From NCBI GenBank assembly GCA_003344405.1, contig NOWV01000368.1, positions 1 through 34,951 of the forward strand: 34,951 nucleotides of DNA, read 5' to 3'. This DNA comes from Trichoplax sp. H2. Lineage: Eukaryota; Placozoa; Uniplacotomia; Trichoplacea. A model generated the notes under the pieces. That model was not told the origin of the DNA and did no database searches. It saw only the letters and a list, made by a program, of their open reading frames with translations. Below are positions 22,263-30,238 of this stretch, in pieces; the first letter of the stretch is position 1, and each line of letters starts with the position of its first letter. Position numbers and translations under genes: made by a program.

Positions 22263-23588
22263 AAGATATTATTAGCTTAGATGCAGCTTTATACGCCTAT
22301 ATTTTAATAATTTTATTTTCTATTGGACTAAGAAAACAAATTTTATTTACAATTCTGATTTAAAATAATACTAATTATTTAAAACAGTCATTCATTGCTT
22401 ACATTTTATGTCACTCTAAAAACAATAAAATCTTTAACTGTGTTACTTAATCAAATGTGCAAGATTAAGTTAAATGTTTAAAGACATATGATACCGGAAT
22501 AACTTAGATGCATGTATTTGTTAAAAAATTTTTCACGGTTTGAAAACCCCATTAATTAGACAAGAATTCACATTTTATGACGCTTTATCATATTTAAATT
22601 AATCAAATGCTTTTTTTCAAAGTTAAATGTTTGATGAACTTGAATTATTATCTACTACGGATTGTATTTTTTAAGGTTATAATTGTTCACGAATACTAAC
22701 ACTCGACCTAGTCTTCGCCAAAAAATATAGGTGGGCCATTCGAGTTGATATTCCAAAGTTATAAGTAAAACATTAATATAAATTGCAGCTAAGATTGATT
22801 TCAGCTAAAATTGGCAAAATTTGTCAGTCAGCATCAGTTAAGCTCAACTTAAGGGTTAGTCCTTGACTAATACCAGAATCGCTACTTCTTATTCAACATT
22901 TACTTATATAGCGATCCAATTCACCAAGTGCGCTACGGTTTATGAGCAACGCATACAATACAAGTATACATCGTGGGATCGTCGCGTGATACCGTAACTG
23001 TGATGTTTCAGAAGGTTGAAAGTTCGGCATTAGTTGCAATAAAGTACAATAGAATAGTTAATGGAAGAGTAACCCTTATTGAACTAAAGTAAGAGAATAA
23101 TCGTGTAAGATTACGGTGCCGGTAACGACGTTACTAGTCGAATAACTATAGTAGTGTAGAATAGGTAAAGCTTGCAAGCTTACCGTGCAACTACCAGACT
23201 AGCGAGCGAGATAGACGAAAGAAGATAGCTTTTATAATGCTAGGAGCACAGCAGGAGGAAATTATTTATAGGCGCAAATGATTCATGAAAATAGGTTACT
23301 TCTGTGTTAAGCTAGTGCTACGGTATAAGTTAGCTAGAGTACAAGATATTTCCACAGAGTTAATTGTTAAAAATAGATCATACATATTAGAGTTCTGTTA
23401 TAGTCTTAGAATTATGCTACAGTCTAGTGAAAACTAATACTTTTACTAAAGATAGACTATACCGTATTTAGAAGTAAACACTACAGTAACAGTACATGTA
23501 TGCAATCCTAACAGAATCTAAACTAAAAAGCCTATTAATGAAACTTTGTCATAATGTTAGTTAGTAATAATTTATATATTGTGCATTA
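22263..23588. other. Gene-free interval between converging genes
   Basis: The plus-strand FAM47 gene and the minus-strand PAP2-like gene converge here. No exon recognised. A near-perfect palindrome centred on AAGCTTGCAAGCTT lies within 23164-23184, and GTAACGACGTTAC is close by at about 23123-23135. This part is less AT-rich than its surroundings, but I cannot assign it. Confidence 0.4.
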
Positions 23589-24362
23589 TTACTGCTGATA
23601 ATTATAATGAGACCGTAGGTTAAATGGACACCAAGAACGTATAAAAATAGAATGAACGACACATACAATTAAAGCTGCTGCAATGATATCGACAGCGTAA
23701 TGATGTAATGAATATAATGCAGCCCAACTAATCCAAGTAATATAAAATAAAGTGCAACCAAAGCTTTTAATCGGATATATAAATAATATCACTACCGGCC
23801 ACGCAACATGTAAAGATGGCATAGCGCCAAAGGTAATAGTTGCTGTCGAATATATGCGATGAAACGTAGTTATACCGAGGAGATCATCCACTCGACTTAA
23901 TGCGGCTTCATTTGCAGCTATTAATAGCACATTAGCGTTTTTCGAGTTGTGAGATTCAACAAACCAAGGAGGTGCGGTAGGATACATGAACTGTATTGTA
24001 AAAGCAAACATATTCACCCAACCACCACACCATATTAGTTTTAATATCACTGTAATTCTTTTTTCCCCGGCTGTAGCATAAATATAGAAAGAAGAAATGA
24101 TAGGTAAAATAAAGTGGAGAATGTAAGGCACGGCTGCTGTGATATCAAGTAATGGATGAGCTATCGAAGAAATCCATTTATGAGGTAAGAGGCCAAAGAG
24201 TTCTTTATCCATAGTCGGAAGAAGGGTTATATCCGGCTCTAATGGAAATACTGTGCTACATAGTTGCTTCAGTTGATGATAGTTAGTATAGCAGTAGATA
24301 TACAAAACAGATGGCAAGCAAGCTAGCACAGCAGTAAGCATGAGTTGAATATCTTCCTTCAT
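23589..24362 (-). CDS. PAP2-superfamily membrane enzyme, AUR1/IPC-synthase-like
   Basis: 257 residues from the ATG at 24360-24362, about six hydrophobic helices (about 7-25, 76-96, 104-125, 188-198, 204-219, 226-241). The catalytic signatures of lipid phosphatase/phosphotransferases are present: YPTAPPW (127-133), GAMPSLH (179-185) and HHYAVD (220-225). By analogy with AUR1, H185, H221 and D225 would form the catalytic triad facing the Golgi lumen. Family members transfer phosphoinositol or a similar head group to ceramide, or hydrolyse lipid phosphates; the substrate here is unknown. The frame stays open upstream to an acceptor-like TTATTTTAG whose AG lies at 24414-24415, so a 5' exon may exist, in which case the protein starts earlier. 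No upstream exon was recognised. It ends at TAA with a short HYNYQQ tail. Confidence 0.85.
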   Translation of the reverse strand: MKEDIQLMLTAVLACLPSVLYIYCYTNYHQLKQLCSTVFPLEPDITLLPTMDKELFGLLPHKWISSIAHPLLDITAAVPYILHFILPIISSFYIYATAGEKRITVILKLIWCGGWVNMFAFTIQFMYPTAPPWFVESHNSKNANVLLIAANEAALSRVDDLLGITTFHRIYSTATITFGAMPSLHVAWPVVILFIYPIKSFGCTLFYITWISWAALYSLHHYAVDIIAAALIVCVVHSIFIRSWCPFNLRSHYNYQQ

Positions 24363-24937
24363 TTTGAGCCAATGATGACATAGAGTCAGCTGATTATCTT
24401 TAATCAAGTCTGTCTAAAATAAGTTAATATAGAGTTTGCTATAAGTTCATAGAACATCTATGCAACAAAAACTGTATATAGGTTAACAAGGTCAATCAAA
24501 CGGAATTTCGTTAGTTCAAATATTGAACAATTATGCTTATAATATACTTATTTAAGCAATGGTCTAAAAATGAAATTTTTTAACTCATTGTTGTAAGACA
24601 TAATTAGCAGCCGGAAGACTTATTTTACTGCAGAGAACTACATTAAAACGAACCAACTATCGTCAGGAGGAACAGTAACACCTTTAATTTCTTTTAGACA
24701 AAACTGAACCTCTATTTTATTTAAATATCATCTAATTTATAATCAAACTATATAGACATCAATTATCAGTTTTATAGGTAATTATTATACAACTATGTAG
24801 TTATCTATTAAAGATATGTCAAAGGTCGTTGATAAATTAATATATTAACGCATTCCTAGACAAGTTACAAATACCATATGGAAACGATATTACGACAGCT
24901 ATGTAAAAATAACCGTAACATCCAAATAGTAATCTAA

Positions 24938-25213
24938 TATACATTAGTTTCAAAAGGGTATAGTAAGATTAAGAAAAAAGAGTCTCTACCTGATAGAAAC
25001 GATTGGACTGATTTTGCTTCGGATTTTTCTTTTCTTTATATACCTGATGACTCTGATAAATTCGTCTAACAAGAACAGGAGAATAATAAACAGAATTATC
25101 GTTATCTGCTTGTTAAAGTTAATCTACATGATCGTTATCCCTTTCAATTTATCTATCATTGGAGATTACTTTCAGCAATAGTCTGTCATTGCACTTTTCT
25201 TGGTATTCATTAA
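24938..25213 (+). pseudogene. Unidentified coding-like stretch with one in-frame stop
   Basis: Two open blocks in one frame, 43 and 47 codons, separated by TAA at 25067-25069. The first contains DWTDFASDFSFLYIPDDSD; the second contains YRYLLVKVNLHDRYPFQF followed by YHW. The composition (W, Y, H, D, F) resembles a globular domain. An overlapping frame is also open (to 25181), but it is an isoleucine/leucine-rich shadow. It may be a relic exon or part of a spliced gene with the stop inside an intron. No family assigned. Confidence 0.3.
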
Positions 25214-25446
25214 GTAACGATATATATATACATCACTAACAAGGAATACTATTCTGATAATAGCAAACCATACCATACGTATTTCAGGATAAGATTTAGG
25301 TTTACTTACTTGTCTTCGCAGAGAAGTAACGAAGCCATTCTAAAGTAGGAAATTTTCTACTGGATAAAATTCTTCTTTTATACTGCAGGTTAGCGTGAAT
25401 AATACAGTTATCAGAAGAGTAAGATAAAGCAAGAAATTGTTTCTCA

Positions 25447-25512
25447 ATTATATATCTATATATAAGTTATATATATATTTGTATTATTACTAAATATATA
25501 TATATAATATAT
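25447..25512. repeat. AT-dinucleotide-rich tract
   Basis: Interrupted (AT)n runs including ATATATATATT and AAATATATATATATAATATATT. Simple sequence, likely length-variable. Confidence 0.8.
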
Positions 25513-27114
25513 TACTCGCTTTCTATATCGTAACGCCAATTTTCATCCACATGCATCAGCCTTTTAGCTCCAATACTAGATTTTCTCCTTACAGCCAGTG
25601 CAAGAATTGAGAACGCAGTTGAACAAATAAAAGTAGAAGTTTAAGCCTGCGCACAGTCTTTTATACTATACTTTTCGAGAAAGGACATTTTTCTGTGCAG
25701 TTTGTAATCGTCATCACAATTGAATTGAATAACGACGATAAATGATTACTGCAAACTGAGTATACAACTACTATAAAATTATGGAGAGTTTTAGATGTCT
25801 TTTCTTTTGTTTTTGGAGCAATTTTAATGTATGATATCCGCTTTTATGACCTTTTGTTTCAGACAAACTCTAAATAACAGTCTGCTATTCCATTGTTGTC
25901 TTTATAAGGACACCATTCGGTATTGTAGTTGTTGGTGCGGAGATTTAGATCGGAAGAGGAATCTATATGCAGTACTAAGATGGATTGGATACCTTGTGAG
26001 ATGATTGTATCACGACGATTGGATGTTATTATTTTCAAATAAAGTTTTGGAAGTAAATGCTTTGACAATGGATTACCTACGCGAAAGGAGTAGAGTAGCT
26101 ATTGCATTGTCTTCCTGCAACTTCTGCGCTCAGCATGATGGGATGTGCAACGATGATTGAATAACAAGCGCTGGCAATGACCACAGGATTTTAAACCATA
26201 CCTGCTGTAATCAAAAGGATTTTTGTAGTACCTTTTATTTTAGGCGTAAAAGTGTTTCGAGAATACTGCATTCGTCTATTTCACGTTACATTGCATTCAA
26301 GCAAGAAAGCAATGACAATTTGAGAACCGATCGGTCGCTTTGGATACAGGAGGACCGTTAGTATACTTGCTTTACAGTATAAAAGTGCCCTGATATCATC
26401 CATCAACGATGCTTTAATAGACAACACACTAAAACGTGTACCTATTGATGCTCGAACAGTTTGCGATTTCAAGATATGGCATCGCTATCACCAAGGTAGT
26501 ATATGGCTAAGCCACTGAAACGCTGAAACCTCATCGAGTATTAACAAGATAAAGCATTGTAGACATTTGCTTTTCGATTTTTGAACGATACTGATCATTA
26601 GTCAATGTTTCAGTTTATGCTGAAGGCGGTGTCACGGACTACTTCTTGATAAGTATACTAGTCTAACGTAATGCACTTACTTTGAGTTGCTTCTACAGAT
26701 TACTATCTTAATCTGTTGAAAGATGTAGTAAGAACATAATACTGCTACTATAACGCCTAAAAAGCACCCTTGTAAAAAGTGGACAACCGGTCGACCTGCT
26801 GTACCACAATCTATAAAATAGCTTTCTACTATAACACCGAAACACTGTCAGCTACAATCATTTCTTTAACTCTATCATGACGGCAACTTCGTGCAGTAAG
26901 ATGTGGAAAACTGTGCTTCGAAGATGCTACGCGGCAAACAGTGGCGGAGGACAAGCAACAGTCCAAGCCAACCGCTTTCCCTCATCTGCCTCGCTGATCA
27001 TCTTCAAGTTGCCAATACCAAAAGCGTGTTGTTGAACCTTGATCAAGCTTAGGAACGCTTGCTCTAGTGTCTCAGACGGACAGACTCACTTTGGTACCAA
27101 ATGAGTCGATTTGA

Positions 27115-27602
27115 GTGTACAGTCCTGTACAGTCAGTACAGTACGGTACATTGAGTAGTGGACTGTCGTCCACAATACTGTACAGTGTACTGTACATTAC
27201 AGTATGTAGTAGTACGTCCGTATGTCCGTCGTACAGTACAAAAAAAAAAAAATATTTGAATATTGATAATAATAATAATAATAATGATTATAACTCTACT
27301 GTTATTATTGACAATACAGTACAGTACAGTACAGTACAGTACAGTACTGTATTGCGGACAGTACAACTCTACAGTACAATCTACTGTACTGTACAGTACG
27401 GTATTTGCCAGATTCTGATTGAGAGTTGTACAGTACTGTACTGTACACTGTACAGTACTGTACAGTACTGCAACGTACGAACCTTCAGTACGGTTGTTCG
27501 TAGCCAGTACTGTACAATACTGTGTGTTAGTCTGAACTCTACAATCAAGAACACACAATGTACAGTACGCAACAGTACACGCACTGTACTGCCAGTACGG
27601 TA
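27115..27602. repeat. Dense GTAC / ACAGT-ACTGT palindromic repeat block
   Basis: About 490 bases in which I count some 39 GTAC tetramers against about 2 expected by chance. The unit is the pentamer ACAGT or its complement ACTGT: a perfect run of about six ACAGT units lies at 27315-27345, and inverted arrangements such as GTACAGTACTGTAC (self-complementary) occur around 27428-27470. An A13 run (27240-27252) and an (AAT)n tract (about 27268-27284) interrupt it. Open frames on both strands here are by-products of the stop-free repeat, not genes. The block ends about 250 bases upstream of the TATA box of the carboxypeptidase gene. It could form cruciforms or act as a binding-site cluster (inference). 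Confidence 0.88.
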
Positions 27603-27745
27603 GCAAACAAAGACAAAAGTTGGTGAACGTCAAACGCAAATGACGGATAATCCAAATGATACCAATCAATTAGAGCCATTTCGATGGTACAGTAGGATGT
27701 ACGGATGGACGTCGGCGTGGGTATCGATCTCCTACAGCACCATGA

Positions 27746-27777
27746 TGACGTCAAGAGGTCAAAAGACCGTCATGTGA
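27746..27777 (+). promoter_or_regulatory. Candidate regulatory cluster: CRE, GGTC/GACC palindrome and CATGTG E-box
   Basis: TGACGTCA at 27746-27753 is a full cAMP-response element. GGTCAAAAGACC follows directly, a spaced inverted repeat. TCATGTGA at 27770-27777 matches the M-box form recognised by MITF/TFE factors, which drive lysosomal genes in animals; the gene downstream encodes a lysosomal-type carboxypeptidase. The position, about 75-100 bases before the TATA box, fits a proximal promoter. Factor identity is inferred. Confidence 0.5.
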
Positions 27778-27803
27778 GCGTTGGTGCTCGTCTTGTGATC
27801 GTG

Positions 27804-27825
27804 GTGCAGCAGTGTCACACTGCAC
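27804..27825. repeat. Short compound inverted repeat in the promoter
   Basis: GTGCAG...CTGCAC arms enclose CAGTGTCACACTG, itself an inverted repeat with a single central base. It lies between the E-box and the TATA box. Confidence 0.5.
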
Positions 27826-27847
27826 TTTGGCCGTGACGCATACTGCT

Positions 27848-27855
27848 TATATAAA
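27848..27855 (+). promoter_or_regulatory. TATA box of the carboxypeptidase gene
   Basis: TATATAAA, about 90-100 bases upstream of the 5'UTR splice donor at 27948, placing a start site near 27880. Confidence 0.6.
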
Positions 27856-27947
27856 CTACAACGCGTTGGCTGGTTGAGCACAGCCCCCTCGGTCCTGGCA
27901 ATCAGCTTACTTCGTTGTCACGACTACTTTTGCAAAAGCAGTGCTAG

Positions 27948-28075
27948 GTAAGTGATATTGGATTGAAAGTAGATTCTACTGTACAACGGATTTAAAATTG
28001 AAACGGTTGTAAAGGATACTCTTGTATCCAAGTGTAGAAATTCTCTTGCTGATTGCTTTTTTGTCGTTGCAACAG
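27948..28075 (+). other. 5'UTR intron of the carboxypeptidase gene
   Basis: Donor GTGCTAG|GTAAGT at 27948 and acceptor TTTTTTGTCGTTGCAACAG ending at 28075, 128 bases. The following exon begins 9 bases before the ATG. This explains why the reading frame appears open upstream from a TTG at 28022: that extension is intronic. Confidence 0.72.
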
Positions 28076-28084
28076 AACCATACC

Positions 28085-29473
28085 ATGACTTCAATGCTGC
28101 CTATTTTAGCTTGCTTTGCCTTTTTGGCCTTTGTCACGCAAGCGTTTCCTGGAAACCAGGATATCGTCCATCATTTACCTGGACTGCCAAATCAGCCCAG
28201 TTTTAAGCATTATTCTGGCTACTTGAATGGATTAAAAACCAACAAATTGCATTATTGGTTTGTCGAAGCAGTCAAGAATCCATCCGATGCTCCGTTACTG
28301 TTATGGTTGAACGGTGGACCAGGTTGCAGCTCATTGGATGGTTTCCTCTCCGAACATGGACCTTTCGCTGTCAAGCCTGACGGCAAAACGTTATACTATC
28401 GCCCAACTTCATGGAATAAATTTGCTAATGTCTTGTATTTAGAATCACCATCTGGTGTTGGCTTTTCTTATAATAGCAACAAAGATTACATTTGGGATGA
28501 TGATAGTGTTGCTATGAATAATTTCGTTGCCTTGAAGGACTTTTTCAGGCGATTTCCACAATTTGTCAAGAATGATTTTTTTATCACTGGTGAAAGTTAT
28601 GGAGGCATTTACGTTCCTACATTGACCCTTTTAGCCAAAAATGATTCATCCATGAACTTGAAAGGATTTGCTGTTGGTAATGGTATGAGTAGTTATAGAC
28701 TCAATGATGACTCGTTGATCTATTTTGGATACTATCATGGTCTATTTGGTACTGGACTATGGAAAATTTTACATCGTGATTGTTGCACTAATGGCGTATG
28801 CAATTTCCATAATCCTACCAGTATGAAATGTGTAGAAGCCGTGAATGAGGCCATGGGTTTCATTAACAACGATTTGGATGTTTACAATGTCTATGCAGAC
28901 TGCTACCATAGTACATCGAAAAGTATCCGTCTTCGAGTCGCTTTGTCAAACCTTTTCAGACACTATAAAAAATTTCACCAGCGTCTTCAAGCAGTGAATG
29001 GAGGCTTGCCATGTGTGAACACTACTGCTGAAACGGTTTATTTCAACAGTATGAACGTCAAAAAAGCTCTACATATTCCGTCAGGTTTGCCTCCATGGTC
29101 CATCTGTAACTTGAAGATCAATGTTCAATATCATCGAACTTATCAACATACCATTACTATTTACCCCAAGTTGATTACCAGCCTGAGAGGTTTATTGTAT
29201 AACGGTGACATTGATATGGCCTGCAACTTTTTAATGGAAGAATGGTCTATCGATTCTCTCAATTTAACTGTGACTAAGCCACGCCAAGCTTGGTACTATA
29301 ATGATTTTGATGGTAAACAAGTTGGTGGTTATGTCATACGCTATAAGAATTTCGATTATGCCACTGTTCGTGGATCTGGTCATATGGCACCTCAAGATAA
29401 ACCTGTACCCACATTCCAGTTACTGAAAAATTTCATCTTTAATAAGCCCTACAGTAATCCTAATGAGCCTTAA
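28085..29473 (+). CDS. CTSA: Serine carboxypeptidase, S10 family, cathepsin A-like
   Basis: 462 residues in one coding exon; removes C-terminal residues from peptides in lysosomes or outside the cell. An N-terminal hydrophobic segment (about 5-20, then FPGNQD) is a signal peptide. The fold begins with LPGLPNQPSFKHYSGYL (31-47). Oxyanion and substrate motif WLNGGPGCSS (74-83), LESPSGVGFSY (119-129), catalytic GESYGG with S171, NGDIDMACN with D375, and SGHMAPQ with H433 are all intact. Cysteines including 81, 233, 234, 239 and 249 and the CNF after the Asp motif fit the family disulfides. Length and motif spacing resemble human protective protein/cathepsin A. The ATG at 28085 is used because the upstream frame is intronic. 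Further family members may serve digestion, so a secreted enzyme is possible. AATAAA at 29779 may end the transcript. Confidence 0.95.
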   Translation: MTSMLPILACFAFLAFVTQAFPGNQDIVHHLPGLPNQPSFKHYSGYLNGLKTNKLHYWFVEAVKNPSDAPLLLWLNGGPGCSSLDGFLSEHGPFAVKPDGKTLYYRPTSWNKFANVLYLESPSGVGFSYNSNKDYIWDDDSVAMNNFVALKDFFRRFPQFVKNDFFITGESYGGIYVPTLTLLAKNDSSMNLKGFAVGNGMSSYRLNDDSLIYFGYYHGLFGTGLWKILHRDCCTNGVCNFHNPTSMKCVEAVNEAMGFINNDLDVYNVYADCYHSTSKSIRLRVALSNLFRHYKKFHQRLQAVNGGLPCVNTTAETVYFNSMNVKKALHIPSGLPPWSICNLKINVQYHRTYQHTITIYPKLITSLRGLLYNGDIDMACNFLMEEWSIDSLNLTVTKPRQAWYYNDFDGKQVGGYVIRYKNFDYATVRGSGHMAPQDKPVPTFQLLKNFIFNKPYSNPNEP

Positions 29474-30238
29474 ATAGTATTTTTTCCCATTTTTCGAATC
29501 GATAGTAAATTCAGTGTTGTAATTCTAGTGTTACTAAGTAATTTTCAAATAATTTTTTTGAAAACCGATCTATCATCCATGTTGTGCTTGTAAAAAGTTC
29601 AATGTGCATTGATACTTGCAAACAAATGCATCTTTATATAATAAGTAGTATATATATACGATCATACATATGTAGAAATGTAAAATAGCCGATGCCTTAA
29701 CCATTTATTATCAAGTTGTATTTCTGGTTATCACGACTTCAAGATGGTGAACTACTTGCTCATTGTTAAGGATCAATTAATAAATTGAAAAATTTTATCT
29801 AGACTGTATAGAAAAGATTCATCGTTACAATGACTATACTCAATTTAAATGTACGTCATGATTTTATTTGAGGTGTTTAATAAATTTTTATACTTTTTAT
29901 ACAGCCATATAGTTGCACAGAATGGATCGATGAATGCATGCTATTGGTATTTTGTTTCTAATCCGGTTAATGTGCATTGCAGCGATATTATATTTTACTC
30001 ACATAGGGTATTTGATCTATTTATTTACTTACATTAATTTGACGGGTGTAGTGCTAAACACTATATGTAGTTTGCAGTGATTCATATAGTACAGTAGAAA
30101 GCGTTATAGTAGCCAACTTTAATCCCGAGCTATCAATTCTGATTTTCGCTCTTAATATATTGTATTTCCCTTGCACCAAGTGAGCATCCAAGCGCTGTGG
30201 TTTTGTTTACTATTACTAATTACGACAGCAAAAGAATC
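29474..30238. other. Gene-free interval
   Basis: The 3'UTR of the carboxypeptidase and spacer. AATAAA occurs at 29779-29784 and again near 29878. A 62-codon ATG frame at 29849-30037 looks like chance. No terminal inverted repeat of the transposase-like gene was found here. Confidence 0.4.

Larger units (their letters stand above)
24416..27114. other. Gene-poor interval with broken coding-like stretches
   Basis: No intact gene. Plus strand 24938-25213 is open except for one TAA at 25067. Plus strand 26195-26518 is open except for TGA at 26321, and an acceptor-like TTTTATTTTAG ends at 26243. Both read as ordinary protein rather than low-complexity sequence, but I do not recognise them. An (AT)n tract fills about 25447-25512. 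From about 26880 the GC content rises; a 52-codon ATG frame (26877-27035) exists there without any recognised domain. Confidence 0.4.

Noticed and set aside
23340-23520. Possible LTR (TGTTAAG ... CCTAACA)
   Set aside because: No matching target-site duplication or TATA/AATAAA layout like that of the two real LTRs.
26877-27035. 52-codon ATG frame in the GC-richer segment
   Set aside because: No domain, no conserved flank, and equally open alternative frames in the same stretch.
27115-27754. Overlapping open frames of 67-178 codons on both strands
   Set aside because: They arise from the stop-free ACAGT/ACTGT repeat and translate to tyrosine/serine/threonine/valine-rich low complexity.
28022-28084. 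TTG-initiated N-terminal extension of the carboxypeptidase
   Set aside because: It lies mainly in a 5'UTR intron (GT at 27948, AG at 28075), and a normal signal peptide begins at ATG 28085.
30197-30238. GTG start 14 codons upstream of the transposase-like ATG
   Set aside because: Nuclear animal genes start at ATG; the extension has no conserved feature.
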